From 4572-104 sp964535005 (GTDB lineage Bacteria; Bacillota_I; Bacilli_A; Izemoplasmatales; Hujiaoplasmataceae), in contig CAZHSG010000002.1 in the NCBI GenBank assembly GCA_964535005.1, forward strand, positions 1 to 64,000: a DNA stretch of 64,000 nucleotides. The letters run 5' to 3'. Shown here piece by piece: positions 43,247 to 51,518 of this stretch. The position numbers and the translations under genes were made by a program. The notes below the pieces were generated by a model. That model was given only the letters and a program-made list of their open reading frames with translations, made no database searches and was not told the DNA's origin. Numbering within the stretch: the stretch's first letter is position 1; each line of letters starts with the position of its first letter.

Positions 43247-44402
43247 ACTTTTTAAATCTCTCTCTTAACCAAGAAGGAATGCTAACATCTGGTTTTTCTT
43301 CTTTCTCAGATTTAGATTCTTTAACAACAGGTTTGCGTTGTTTTTTCTTTCTAGATTTCCTCTTGTTAGGAATTTCAATTTTTTGTTCTGGCTCTGGTTC
43401 AATTTCTTTTTCCATTGGTTTGTCAAATTTAGAATCCTTAAATATTGGATCTTCACTAAACCCAGTTGCGATTACAGTAACGATAATTTCATTACCTAAA
43501 TCCGAATTGATTGCGGAACCATAGATTACATTAATATCGGTTGTTGAACTCTTTTGAATTTCTTCGATGATTTCATTTATTTCATATAATGAAGCATCAA
43601 ATCCAGAGGTGATATTAACGATTGCATCAGTAGCTCCATTAATAGAAGTTTCTAATAATGGCGATCTAATAGCTGCTCTTGCAGCTTCTACTGCACGGTT
43701 TTCACCGTCAGCTAATCCGATTCCCATTAAAGCTGTACCTTTGTCCTTCATTACGGTTTTGACATCCGCAAAGTCGACGTTTACTACTCCAGGTACTGCG
43801 ATAATTTCTGTAATTCCTTGTACACCTTGTCTTAATACATTATCAGCTTCTCTAAAAGCATCTAAGTATGGTGTATTTTTATCTACTATATAGAATAATT
43901 TATCATTTGGTATAACGATCAAAGTATCAACATATGGTTTAAGTTCTTCAAGTCCTTGCAAAGCAACTGAAGCTCTTTTACGACCTTCAAACCCAAACGG
44001 TTTCGTTACTACACCAATTGTTAAACAACCCATTTCTCTAGCAATTCTCGCAACTACAGGTGCAGCACCAGTTCCGGTTCCACCACCCATACCAGCAGTA
44101 ATGAATACCATGTCGGCTTCAGCTAGCATATCTTTTATTTCATCTTCAGATTCTAAAGCAGCTTGTCTTCCCACATCAGGATTGGCTCCAGCGCCTAAAC
44201 CTCTAGTAAGAGATTTTCCTAATTGGATTCTAATATCAGCTTTCGATAATCTTAAGACTTGTGCATCGGTGTTCATAGCGACAAATTCGACTCCGCGAAC
44301 TTCGTTTTCTATCATTCTGTTGACAGCGGAACCACCGCCACCACCGATACCAATTACTTTAATTGTAGGTTTTTGATTAAATTTGTCATTCATATTGAAC
44401 AT
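43245..44402 (-). CDS. ftsZ: Cell division protein FtsZ
   Basis: A 385-residue tubulin-like GTPase forming the division ring. IGIGGGGGSAVNRMI starts the GTP-binding domain, the tubulin signature is ITAGMGGGTGTGAAPVVA, and the T7-like region is VNVDFADVKTVM. A charged linker (about 320-370, rich in E, K and P) leads to the C-terminal peptide IPSWLRERFKK, which binds SepF or FtsA. GGGGGAG precedes the ATG. It is downstream of tgt and separate from the sepF operon. Confidence 0.97.
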   Translation of the reverse strand: MFNMNDKFNQKPTIKVIGIGGGGGSAVNRMIENEVRGVEFVAMNTDAQVLRLSKADIRIQLGKSLTRGLGAGANPDVGRQAALESEDEIKDMLAEADMVFITAGMGGGTGTGAAPVVARIAREMGCLTIGVVTKPFGFEGRKRASVALQGLEELKPYVDTLIVIPNDKLFYIVDKNTPYLDAFREADNVLRQGVQGITEIIAVPGVVNVDFADVKTVMKDKGTALMGIGLADGENRAVEAARAAIRSPLLETSINGATDAIVNITSGFDASLYEINEIIEEIQKSSTTDINVIYGSAINSDLGNEIIVTVIATGFSEDPIFKDSKFDKPMEKEIEPEPEQKIEIPNKRKSRKKKQRKPVVKESKSEKEEKPDVSIPSWLRERFKK

Positions 44403-44481
44403 TTTGTCTCCCCCACATCATATTACATAGTATTATCTTATCATATTATTATGAAGAAATAAATATAATAGTCTAAATAAC

Positions 44482-45600
44482 TCACTTTTGGCCGTAATAC
44501 TTTTTAAAGAATTCAGCCTTAAATTCCAATAATCTATCGTTCATAATTGCTTTTCTTACATCTTTCATTAGATTCTTTAAAAAATATAAATTGTGATATG
44601 ACACTAATCTTTGTCCAAGAATTTCTTTGCCTTTAAATAGGTGTCTTAGATAACTTTTTGTATGGTTTTTACATACGAAGCAATCACAGTTTGGATCTAA
44701 TGGACTCAAATCAGCTTCATAGCTTTTGTTTTTGATTACAACTTTACCTTCTGAGGTCATGGCTGAACCATGTCTAGCTATCCTTGTTGGTAAAACACAA
44801 TCAAACATATCAATACCATTAAGAGCCCCCATAATTAAATCATCAGGTGAACCAACACCCATTAAGTATCTTGGTTTATCTTTAGGCATGATATCTTTTA
44901 AGTATTCTAACATTTCATACATTTCTTCTTTGCTTTCTCCAACAGACAATCCTCCGATTGAGTATCCTGGAAAGTCTATTTTTGTAAGTTCTTCAATACA
45001 CATCTTACGTAAATCTCTATGAGGACCACCTTGAACTATCCCAAACAAAGCCTGAGTTTCAGGGTTTTTATGTACTGCTTTACCTCTTTTTGCCCATCTA
45101 ATTGTACGCTCTACAGATTTCTTCATATAATCATAATCAGCATGAAATGGTGGACACTCATCAAAACTCATGATGATATCCGCACCAAGATTATTTTGGA
45201 TTTCTATCGCCTTCTCTGGAGTCAAATGTAAAGTTGACCCATTAAGATGATGTTTGAAGGTTACTCCTTCTTCCTTAATGTTTCTCATTTCTGCTAAAGA
45301 GAAAACTTGATAACCTCCTGAATCAGTTAGTAAAGCCCCATCCCAATTCATGAAGCCACGGATTCCGCCATGTTGTTTAACGATTTCATCTCCAGGTTGA
45401 AGCCATAGATGATATGTATTTCCTAAAATAAGACCATCACTGACCTCTTTTATATCTCTTGAACTAAGGGTTTTAACTGTTGCTTGAGTACCTACTGGCA
45501 TAAAGATTGGTGTTTCAAAGCTACCATGAGGAGTATGAAGAATTCCAAGTCTTGCGCCCGAATTCTTATCCTCGTGGATTAATTCATATCTAATAGCCAT
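44482..45600 (-). CDS. tgt: tRNA-guanine transglycosylase
   Basis: A 372-residue enzyme exchanging guanine-34 for preQ1 in tRNA with GUN anticodons. Seen: LTDSGGYQVFSLAEMR (catalytic Asp), the nucleophile region GIDMFDCVLPTRIARHG, and a zinc site (CDCFVCKNH plus a later His). It stops at TGA, rare in this window. It starts 3 nt after pduL with little Shine-Dalgarno, so it may be coupled to it. It works with queA and the preQ1 transporter. Confidence 0.96.
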   Translation of the reverse strand: MAIRYELIHEDKNSGARLGILHTPHGSFETPIFMPVGTQATVKTLSSRDIKEVSDGLILGNTYHLWLQPGDEIVKQHGGIRGFMNWDGALLTDSGGYQVFSLAEMRNIKEEGVTFKHHLNGSTLHLTPEKAIEIQNNLGADIIMSFDECPPFHADYDYMKKSVERTIRWAKRGKAVHKNPETQALFGIVQGGPHRDLRKMCIEELTKIDFPGYSIGGLSVGESKEEMYEMLEYLKDIMPKDKPRYLMGVGSPDDLIMGALNGIDMFDCVLPTRIARHGSAMTSEGKVVIKNKSYEADLSPLDPNCDCFVCKNHTKSYLRHLFKGKEILGQRLVSYHNLYFLKNLMKDVRKAIMNDRLLEFKAEFFKKYYGQK

Positions 45601-45603
45601 TAA

Positions 45604-46176
45604 TTAAAGGATAACTCCATATACAACACCTGAAACAGCCGCTGCATTTCCTTCATCCGTATCAATGTGCATAGATGTAGCAAAATCGTTTCTTACTCTA
45701 ATAACAACATCACCTAGAATTGTTGATCTATTATCAGAATCTATTTTTACTGAAACAACATCTTTATCTTTTAAACCGTAGAGTTTAGCATCTTCAAGTG
45801 TAATATGAATATGTCTTTTAGCCACTATAACACCTTCGGTAAGTTCAACTGATCCTTCAGGACCAACTAGTTTACAAGGTGCACTACCTGCAATGTTTCC
45901 AGATTCCCTTATTGGTGCAGCTACACCGATACTTCTTGCATCGGTTAATGATATTTCAATTTGAGTCGCTTTTCTAATTGGTCCTAGAATAGAAACTCTC
46001 TCTAATGTTCTTTTAGGTCCCACAACAGTTACTCTTTCATTCGCTGCAAATTGACCAGGTTGACTTAACATTTTTTTTACTGTTAATTCATAACCTTTTC
46101 CAAATAAAATTTCTAAATGTTCCGCTGACAAATGGACATGTCTAGCAGATACTTCTACAAGTACTTTCTTTTCCAT
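45604..46176 (-). CDS. pduL: PduL-type phosphotransacylase
   Basis: A 190-residue enzyme that interconverts acyl-CoA and acyl-phosphate (propanoyl or acetyl). Two beta-barrel domains carry the zinc ligands: VEVSARHVHLSAEHL near 8-22, VIVAKRHIHITLEDA, and SMHIDTDEGNAA at the end. No encapsulation peptide extends the N-terminus and no microcompartment genes are near, so it is likely the housekeeping phosphotransacetylase for acetate formation. ACGGAGG precedes the ATG. Confidence 0.93.
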   Translation of the reverse strand: MEKKVLVEVSARHVHLSAEHLEILFGKGYELTVKKMLSQPGQFAANERVTVVGPKRTLERVSILGPIRKATQIEISLTDARSIGVAAPIRESGNIAGSAPCKLVGPEGSVELTEGVIVAKRHIHITLEDAKLYGLKDKDVVSVKIDSDNRSTILGDVVIRVRNDFATSMHIDTDEGNAAAVSGVVYGVIL

Positions 46177-46239
46177 ATTTACCTCCGTAATTTATCACCC
46201 TATATTTTACTACTTTTTGCGTTTATAGGCAAACTTTTA

Positions 46240-46268
46240 TTGTATTTTTTACTATAGTTTTATATAAT
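46240..46268 (+). promoter_or_regulatory. Promoter of the preQ1-riboswitch transcript
   Basis: TTGTAT (46240-46245), a 17-nt spacer and TATAAT (46263-46268). Transcription should start about 46275, just before the riboswitch stem. Confidence 0.8.
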
Positions 46269-46276
46269 GTGTATGT

Positions 46277-46316
46277 CTCGCAGTTCGTAACCATCCTGCG
46301 TTAACAAAACTAGGAG
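46277..46316 (+). ncRNA. preQ1-I riboswitch
   Basis: A compact aptamer: P1 CGCAG / CUGCG (46279-46283 and 46296-46300), loop UUCGUAACCAUC, and the A-rich tail UUAACAAAACUAGG that matches the known preQ1-I tail almost base for base. The tail runs directly into the AGGAGG ribosome binding site of the next gene, so ligand binding should block translation. It precedes a queuosine-precursor transporter, the expected target. Confidence 0.9.
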
Positions 46317-46325
46317 GAAATATTA

Positions 46326-47012
46326 ATGCCAAATGAATTAATTTGGGTGCTATTTGCACTCACCAATTTTGTGCTATTTTTAATTATGTACAAGATTTTC
46401 GGAAGAATGGGTATCTTCTATTGGATTGTTTTAGCAACAATCCTCGCAAATATCCAAGTTATTAAACTTATTCCCTTGTTCGGATTAGAAGCTAGTCTAG
46501 GGAATATAATGTATGGTACTATCTTTTTGGGTACCGATGTTTTAAATGAGATTTATGGAAAAAAAGACGCAAAAAGAGCAGTGTTTTTAGGCTTTATGAT
46601 TATGATATTTACCGCAGTTATTATGCAGATAGCTATTAGATTTACACCATTAGAAGGTATGTTAGAACCGAATAATGCTTTAAATACAATTTTCAGTTTT
46701 TTACCTAGAGTCGTATTAGGTAGTTTAGTAGCTTTTATTATATCCCAAATGTTTGATGTAAACATCTTTCAATGGATTAAGAAAAAACTACCACAGAATA
46801 AGTTTTTATGGATTAGAAATAATGGATCAACTCTTGTTTCGCAGTTGATCGATACAGTTATATTTGTCCCAATAGCTTTTTGGGGAATAGTGCCAAACAA
46901 TGTATTAGTAGGAATTTTAATATCTACTTATCTCATTAAAATAATTGTTGCTGCACTTGATACACCATTTATCTATCTCACAAAAAAAATCAAACCTTTA
47001 TATGAAGAATAG
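46326..47012 (+). CDS. Queuosine precursor transporter (YhhQ/VUT family)
   Basis: A 228-residue membrane protein with six to seven helices. GTDVLNEIYGKKDAKRAV and the later NNGSTLVSQLIDTVIFVPIA are typical of the QPTR (YhhQ) family, which imports preQ0, preQ1 or queuine. The preQ1-I riboswitch in its leader supports preQ1 as the substrate. It has its own promoter and terminator, on the strand opposite to tgt and queA. No queuosine synthesis genes (queC, D, E, F) are in the window, suggesting salvage. Confidence 0.93.
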   Translation: MPNELIWVLFALTNFVLFLIMYKIFGRMGIFYWIVLATILANIQVIKLIPLFGLEASLGNIMYGTIFLGTDVLNEIYGKKDAKRAVFLGFMIMIFTAVIMQIAIRFTPLEGMLEPNNALNTIFSFLPRVVLGSLVAFIISQMFDVNIFQWIKKKLPQNKFLWIRNNGSTLVSQLIDTVIFVPIAFWGIVPNNVLVGILISTYLIKIIVAALDTPFIYLTKKIKPLYEE

Positions 47013-47039
47013 ATGGCTAATATTAGCCATCTATTTTTT
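47009..47039 (+). terminator. Intrinsic terminator of the preQ1 transporter gene
   Basis: A 26-nt perfect palindrome at 47009-47034 (arm ATAGATGGCTAAT) followed by T. It overlaps the stop codon. Confidence 0.92.
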
Positions 47040-47080
47040 ATACAAATTATCTATAAATTCAATATAGTTAAGTCTTTTAA

Positions 47081-47536
47081 TTAGTTATGTTTTTTGCCTA
47101 GGCTAATAATGTAACTTATTGGAGCAGTAATTAGACTAAGGACTAATAGAATAATAATAACAGCATTATAATCTAACTTCCACTGGCTATATGCAAAATA
47201 TATAGATAAACATATTATTAAAGTAATACCAAGGTGTAGTATAGAATAAACAAGATACTTCTTCACCTTATAAATAATAGCTTCTACCAAATTTTCAAGA
47301 GGAAAAAATATTAAAAGTGGGAAAAAGCTACCAAACATCATATACACTAAGTACATTCTGTAAGTATCAAAATAACTATTGAAATCATCAAAAAGACTGC
47401 TCAAAGCAGCTTCCGTTGCTAGATTATAATAAAATTCTGTTTTTTCTTTAAAATAAAAATAGAAACTAATAGCTATAGTTACTGCTATTATTGATAGAAT
47501 AATTCTAACTATTTTAGCTTTCTTTTTATTACTCAC
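47081..47536 (-). CDS. Four-helix membrane protein of unknown function
   Basis: About 151 residues with four hydrophobic helices (about 8-27, 57-78, 85-107 and 118-142). The segment between helices 1 and 2 is acidic and aromatic (SSLFDDFNSYFDTYRMY). I prefer GTG 47536, eight nt after GGGAG. The longer in-frame ATG at 47572 starts only a few nt after a TATAAT and would lie at the transcript's 5' end. Not recognised. It lies downstream of a lipoprotein gene, without evident coupling. Confidence 0.65.
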   Translation of the reverse strand: MSNKKKAKIVRIILSIIAVTIAISFYFYFKEKTEFYYNLATEAALSSLFDDFNSYFDTYRMYLVYMMFGSFFPLLIFFPLENLVEAIIYKVKKYLVYSILHLGITLIICLSIYFAYSQWKLDYNAVIIILLVLSLITAPISYIISLGKKHN

Positions 47537-47664
47537 TATTTCGTCTCCCTGTTTGATATTTATTAAAAACATATATTATACTGGCATTTTTTCAAGTGTT
47601 GACAACCTCTTGAATGATTAAATAATAAGCAATGATATTGTATTTATATAAAAGCGTATATTAT

Positions 47665-48423
47665 TTAATCAATTTCATATCTTGTAATACTTTGTGGGAA
47701 CCCAATTGTTTGAGTAACAACCCAACTATCATCAACGTTTTTTATCCCATAAATCTCATTTATAACATCCAAAAAATCTGTTTTTTCTGTTGTAGTTTCA
47801 TCTTTGTTAACTGATGTTTCAATAGTAAATGTTAGTCTATTTCGTGTGAATTCATACTTAAATGTTATTAAATCAACATCTATTAAATCAAAGATATCTT
47901 TAAATTCATCATATTTTTCTTTGTCTTTCTCTTGCATATCTTCCTTTGTTACAACAATAACAAATATATCACCATTCTCTTTAGTTGCTTTTCCATAATC
48001 CGGAACATATATTTCCTCAACGTATTCTGATGTTTCTTCTTCAAATCCATCTGACACATCTTTATCCGATATTTCTTCTTCTGAAGTTGAATTTCTTGTT
48101 ATTGTGTATTTGAAAAGTTTTTCATCTCTAGCTTCAATGACTATATCTGGAAACTCAGAAGTATTTATATTTGAATTCATACTAAAATATAAATCAACTG
48201 TGTCAATTTGTACTTCTATATTTACTAACCTATTCTGTGAGTTTGGCATTTTTGGTCCTATTATTAAAGTACTGGTTGCATTAATTAATATGCATTTCTC
48301 GTCTATATGTTCCTCATTAAATTCATTAAGTAGTTTAATTAATGATCTTTCATTCATGTTACTACATCCAGATAGAGAAACACTTATAAATATTCCTATA
48401 ATCAAAATCAATATCTTTTTCAT
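47665..48423 (-). CDS. Lipoprotein of unknown function
   Basis: A 252-residue protein. The signal peptide MKKILILIIGIFISVSLSGC ends in the lipobox LSGC (Cys20), so it is anchored on the outer face of the membrane. The mature part is acidic, with mixed beta/alpha character and no motif I recognise; EEEISDKDVSDGFEEETSEY is a very acidic insertion. GAGGG precedes the ATG. It has its own promoter. Confidence 0.75.
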   Translation of the reverse strand: MKKILILIIGIFISVSLSGCSNMNERSLIKLLNEFNEEHIDEKCILINATSTLIIGPKMPNSQNRLVNIEVQIDTVDLYFSMNSNINTSEFPDIVIEARDEKLFKYTITRNSTSEEEISDKDVSDGFEEETSEYVEEIYVPDYGKATKENGDIFVIVVTKEDMQEKDKEKYDEFKDIFDLIDVDLITFKYEFTRNRLTFTIETSVNKDETTTEKTDFLDVINEIYGIKNVDDSWVVTQTIGFPQSITRYEID

Positions 48424-48464
48424 CCTGTAACCCTCATTTCTTACACACTTTATGTAATTATTAT

Positions 48465-48492
48465 TCTATAAAAAAAGATACAAAAGGAGCAA
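48465..48492 (-). promoter_or_regulatory. Promoter of the lipoprotein gene
   Basis: On the minus strand TTGCTC (48492-48487), a 16-nt spacer and TATAGA (48470-48465), about 42 nt before the ATG. Confidence 0.5.
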
Positions 48493-48680
48493 ATAGACAT
48501 GCGCTTTAACGTATCATTCATTTATTATAAAAAGTCAATAATCTTATACGCTTAAACATATTATCCTTGCCATTTGTTTGTCATATCTTGTATACAATTA
48601 TACAACCTATTATTGAAAATTGTCAAGCGACAATTTACTAGTTATATCTATCACTTCTTACTACTTCTTAAAAAAGGCAT
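48493..48680. other. Intergenic stretch with two inverted repeats
   Basis: No convincing gene. TTGTATA-CAAT-TATACAA (48588-48605) and AAATTGTC-AAGC-GACAATTT (48617-48636) are inverted repeats without T-runs, so they look more like protein-binding sites or RNA hairpins than terminators. Confidence 0.4.
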
Positions 48681-48707
48681 AAAAAAAACACATCCATTTG
48701 GACCTGT
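48681..48707 (-). terminator. Terminator of the 34-residue peptide gene
   Basis: On the minus strand, ACAGGTCC / GGATGTGT (one G-U, one mismatch) around AAAT, followed by eight T, about 35 nt after the stop codon. Confidence 0.6.
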
Positions 48708-48742
48708 ACTGTTTTTGTGGTTTTTAAATTTGTTTTTTTTGG

Positions 48743-48847
48743 TTATTTAGCCTTTTTAGCATTTTTGATAGCTTTTCTTCTTAAAGACATTTTCTTAATT
48801 TCTTGAAAAAGACTTAATGAAGCATAGTAGAATTCATGGTTATACAT
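48743..48847 (-). CDS. Small basic peptide, 34 residues
   Basis: Starts at ATG 48847 after the near-ideal site AAAGGAGG and ends at TAA 48743. It begins MYNHEFYYASLSLFQEI and ends in a strongly basic tail (KMSLRRKAIKNAKKAK). No membrane segment or signal peptide. A promoter (48885-48912) and terminator (48681-48707) fit it closely, so it seems to be a one-gene transcription unit. The aromatic/acidic front and Lys/Arg-rich tail could bind nucleic acid or a ribosome, but that is speculation. Confidence 0.65.
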   Translation of the reverse strand: MYNHEFYYASLSLFQEIKKMSLRRKAIKNAKKAK

Positions 48848-48884
48848 ATTTTTCCTCCTTTTAGTAAATTTTTGATACACCTAT

Positions 48885-48912
48885 ATTTTACTCACATAAA
48901 GAAGAAAGTCAA
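48885..48912 (-). promoter_or_regulatory. Promoter of the 34-residue peptide gene
   Basis: On the minus strand TTGACT (48912-48907), a 16-nt spacer and TAAAAT (48890-48885), 38 nt before the ATG. Confidence 0.7.
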
Positions 48913-48937
48913 TTAGAATTACTCCAAATATTAATGA

Positions 48938-48966
48938 AAACGCTTATCATTAAAATGTAAGCGTTT
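48938..48966 (-). terminator. Hairpin after the Smr gene
   Basis: AAACGCTTA / TAAGCGTTT, a 9-pair stem with an 11-nt loop, about 45 nt after the Smr stop. The T-run is short on the minus strand (TTTTCATT) and better on the plus strand (TTTATTATTTTT), so it may act both ways. Confidence 0.55.
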
Positions 48967-49009
48967 ATTATTTTTCATATAGCTTTCATAACCAATTTTA
49001 TTGAAGAAA

Positions 49010-49354
49010 TTAAAAAATTATATATGTTATTCCATCATTTCCTTTTTTATAATCAGAATCATGTTTAATTAGATGATCAAATCTATGTATAACATCGTCA
49101 AATCCCATTAGACTATAGATTGCTTCTCCTGGTATATACGCTCTAATCTTTTTAGAGTTTAATTCACTTCTTAACAATTTATGGACAGTTTGTTTAATTA
49201 TACCCCCAACACCTGAAGAACCATACCCATGGATTATTTTAATGACTTTTTCTTTACCTTTAGATGTGCGTAGAATTTCCATTAGTCTTCGACTCGCTTC
49301 AACTCTATCTGGCATATCAGCTTTTATATTGAAATACTTAATTTTACTTGCCAC
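49010..49354 (-). CDS. Small Smr-domain protein
   Basis: A 114-residue protein. VEASRRLMEIL and VIKIIHGYGSSGVGGIIKQT match the Smr domain found at the MutS2 C-terminus (HGxGxG loop). Such stand-alone Smr proteins are likely nucleases or RNA binders. The start is GTG 49354, eight nt after GGGAGG. It is not joined to MutS2 and follows no related gene. Confidence 0.82.
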   Translation of the reverse strand: MASKIKYFNIKADMPDRVEASRRLMEILRTSKGKEKVIKIIHGYGSSGVGGIIKQTVHKLLRSELNSKKIRAYIPGEAIYSLMGFDDVIHRFDHLIKHDSDYKKGNDGITYIIF

Positions 49355-49396
49355 AATTGATACCTCCCTTTGCTAAATAAAAACTATTACTATTTA

Positions 49397-49420
49397 AAAA
49401 CGAGATTTTAATCTCGTTTT
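49397..49420 (-). terminator. Intrinsic terminator of ruvB-queA
   Basis: AAAACGAGATT / AATCTCGTTTT, an 11-pair palindrome with a 2-nt centre, overlapping the queA stop and followed by T on the minus strand. Confidence 0.85.
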
Positions 49421-50447
49421 ACTTTTTAATTATCATTGAATCTCCAAATGAAAAGAAACGATATTTTTCTTTCACAGCTACGCCATAAGCATTCATTATT
49501 ATTTCTTTTGAAGAAAACGCAGAAACCAACATTAAAAGTGTTGATTTTGGCAAATGGAAATTAGTTATTAATGTATCTATCGCCTTAAATTCATAACCAG
49601 GATAGATAAATATTTCGGTAAAACCTGAAGCTTCTTTAAATTCTCCATATTTATTAATTATGGTTTCGATGGTTCTAACGGATGTAGTTCCGACAGCTAC
49701 TATTTCTCTATCTTCTTTTTTTGCTAAATTTAATACATCAGCTGTGGCTTGATCCATCATATAGAATTCAGAGTGCATTTTATGATTCTTAACATCATCA
49801 ACCTTTACTGGTCTAAAGGTACCTAGACCAACATGCAATGTAACATACTGGACAATAACGCCTTTGTCTAGTAGTGATTTTAAAAGTGGTTTTGTAAAGT
49901 GTAGTCCAGCAGTTGGACTTGCAGCTGACCCTGTTACTTTAGAATATACTGTTTGATACCTAGACTGGTCATCTAGTTTTTGATGAATATATGGAGGTAA
50001 AGGCATCTCACCTAATTGATCGAGTATATCCTCAAGGTTACCTTCATACTCTAACTTAAAGTGACGAATACCATCTTCCAATGATTCAGTGCATTCTAAA
50101 ATAAGTAGTCCCTCGCCAAAGTTAACTCTAGTTCCAACTTTAACTCTTTTTGCTGGCTTAACTAAAGCTTCCCATGAATCTAGGCCATACTGGTTCAGTA
50201 AAAGCACTTCAATATTTGCTAAAGTATCTTCTTTAATGCCATATAGTCTTGCGGGAATTACTTTTGTATTGTTTAGGACTAAAACATCACCTTTCTTAAG
50301 GTAATCACCTATGTTAGAAAAACTGTCATGTTTTATGTCTAAACTTGTTCGATTTGTTACTAAAAGTCGAGAATTAGATCTCACTTTTAGGGGTGTTTGA
50401 GCTATTAACTCTTTTGGTAAAATATAATTAAAATCATTTGTCTTCAT
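49419..50447 (-). CDS. queA: S-adenosylmethionine:tRNA ribosyltransferase-isomerase
   Basis: A 342-residue enzyme turning preQ1-modified tRNA into epoxyqueuosine tRNA using SAM as ribosyl donor. Motifs: YILPKELIAQTP, VLVLNNTKVIPARLYG, EVLLLNQ, PLPPYIHQ, GSAASPTAGLHFT, and ITNFHLPKSTLLMLVSAF. Its ATG follows the ruvB stop by 1 nt, so they are coupled; the ruvB-queA neighbourhood is conserved in bacteria. It is part of the queuosine salvage set here. Confidence 0.96.
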   Translation of the reverse strand: MKTNDFNYILPKELIAQTPLKVRSNSRLLVTNRTSLDIKHDSFSNIGDYLKKGDVLVLNNTKVIPARLYGIKEDTLANIEVLLLNQYGLDSWEALVKPAKRVKVGTRVNFGEGLLILECTESLEDGIRHFKLEYEGNLEDILDQLGEMPLPPYIHQKLDDQSRYQTVYSKVTGSAASPTAGLHFTKPLLKSLLDKGVIVQYVTLHVGLGTFRPVKVDDVKNHKMHSEFYMMDQATADVLNLAKKEDREIVAVGTTSVRTIETIINKYGEFKEASGFTEIFIYPGYEFKAIDTLITNFHLPKSTLLMLVSAFSSKEIIMNAYGVAVKEKYRFFSFGDSMIIKK

Positions 50448-50448
50448 A

Positions 50449-51453
50449 TTAAAAAAACGATCCTTGGTAGGTTTTTTTTAAATGTTTGTATGCTTTTTCT
50501 GTAACAACTCTTCCCCTTGGAGTTCTGCTTATAAATCCTTGTTGAATTAAAAATGGTTCATAAACATCTTCTAAAGTTCTTGGGTCTTCACTGATAGATG
50601 TAGCTATTGTTTCTAGCCCAACAGGTCCACCACGATATTTTTCAATTATACCAATTAAATACTCCCTGTCTTTACTATCAAGTCCTAAATCATCAATTTT
50701 AAGTTTGTCTAATGCAATTTTTGTTATATCTAAAGTTACAGTTCCATCGCCTAATATATCGGCGAAATCTCTTACACGTCTAAATAGTCTATTAACAATT
50801 CTTGGTGTTCCTCGACTTCTTTTAGCTAATTCAATAACTGCTTCTGGATTTATTTCATAATCATATATTTTGGCTGTTCTTGTACAGATTTTTTCAAGAT
50901 CTTTATCAGTGTAGAATTCTAATTTATGTACAATACCAAAACGGTCTCTTAATGGTCCGGTTAAATCGCCAAATCTTGTTGTAGCTCCAATCAAGGTAAA
51001 TGGCGCTAAATCAACCCGTATCGACTTTGCACCTGAGTCTTGACCAACTACTATATCAATAACATAATCTTCCATAGAAGAATACAATATTTCCTCAACT
51101 ATTTTTGGTAATCTATGTATCTCATCAATAAAAAGCACATCCCCAGGTTCAAGCGAAGTTAAAATCGCTGCTAGATCTCCAGTTCGTTCAATGGTTGGTC
51201 CACTACATGATTTGATAGTCACTCCAAGTTCATTTGATATAACTTGGGCAAGCGTAGTTTTACCTAATCCTGGCGGTCCATACAATAAAACATGGTCTAA
51301 GGATTCTTGTCTTAATTTAGCCGCTTTAACAGATATTTCAATCATTTCTTTGACGTTATTTTGACCAATGTATTCGACAAAATATTTAGGTCTTAATGTC
51401 ACATCATATTCGTCATCTATAAGCAGATTATTACTAATAATACGTTCGTCCAT
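50449..51453 (-). CDS. ruvB: Holliday-junction helicase RuvB
   Basis: A 334-residue AAA+ motor that drives branch migration with RuvA. Walker A is LYGPPGLGKTTLAQ, Walker B is VLFIDEIHRLP, sensor 1 is TLIGATTRFG, the arginine-finger/sensor region is PLRDRFGIVHKLEFY, and the C-terminal winged helix contains RTPRGRVVTEKAY. ruvA is not adjacent in the window. GAGGTG precedes the ATG. It is divergent from the giant coiled-coil operon. Confidence 0.97.
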   Translation of the reverse strand: MDERIISNNLLIDDEYDVTLRPKYFVEYIGQNNVKEMIEISVKAAKLRQESLDHVLLYGPPGLGKTTLAQVISNELGVTIKSCSGPTIERTGDLAAILTSLEPGDVLFIDEIHRLPKIVEEILYSSMEDYVIDIVVGQDSGAKSIRVDLAPFTLIGATTRFGDLTGPLRDRFGIVHKLEFYTDKDLEKICTRTAKIYDYEINPEAVIELAKRSRGTPRIVNRLFRRVRDFADILGDGTVTLDITKIALDKLKIDDLGLDSKDREYLIGIIEKYRGGPVGLETIATSISEDPRTLEDVYEPFLIQQGFISRTPRGRVVTEKAYKHLKKTYQGSFF

Positions 51454-51518
51454 AACAACACCTCTATTATATTATAACAAATTTATAGAAAAAACACTGT
51501 ATAATTTTTTAAGTTATG

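Noticed and set aside
43265..43456. 63-codon minus-strand frame inside ftsZ
   Set aside because: It is an out-of-frame reading of the Lys/Glu-rich ftsZ linker with no start signals.
45604..46176. PduL as part of a bacterial microcompartment
   Set aside because: No shell proteins or signature enzymes are near and no encapsulation peptide is present.
48499..48555. 18-codon plus-strand ORF beginning MRFNVSFIYY with an AAAGGAG upstream
   Set aside because: The apparent ribosome binding site is the reverse complement of the lipoprotein promoter -35 region; no promoter or terminator supports it.
48938..48966. The hairpin as a riboswitch or sRNA
   Set aside because: A simple 9-pair stem between gene ends is better explained as a terminator of the Smr gene.
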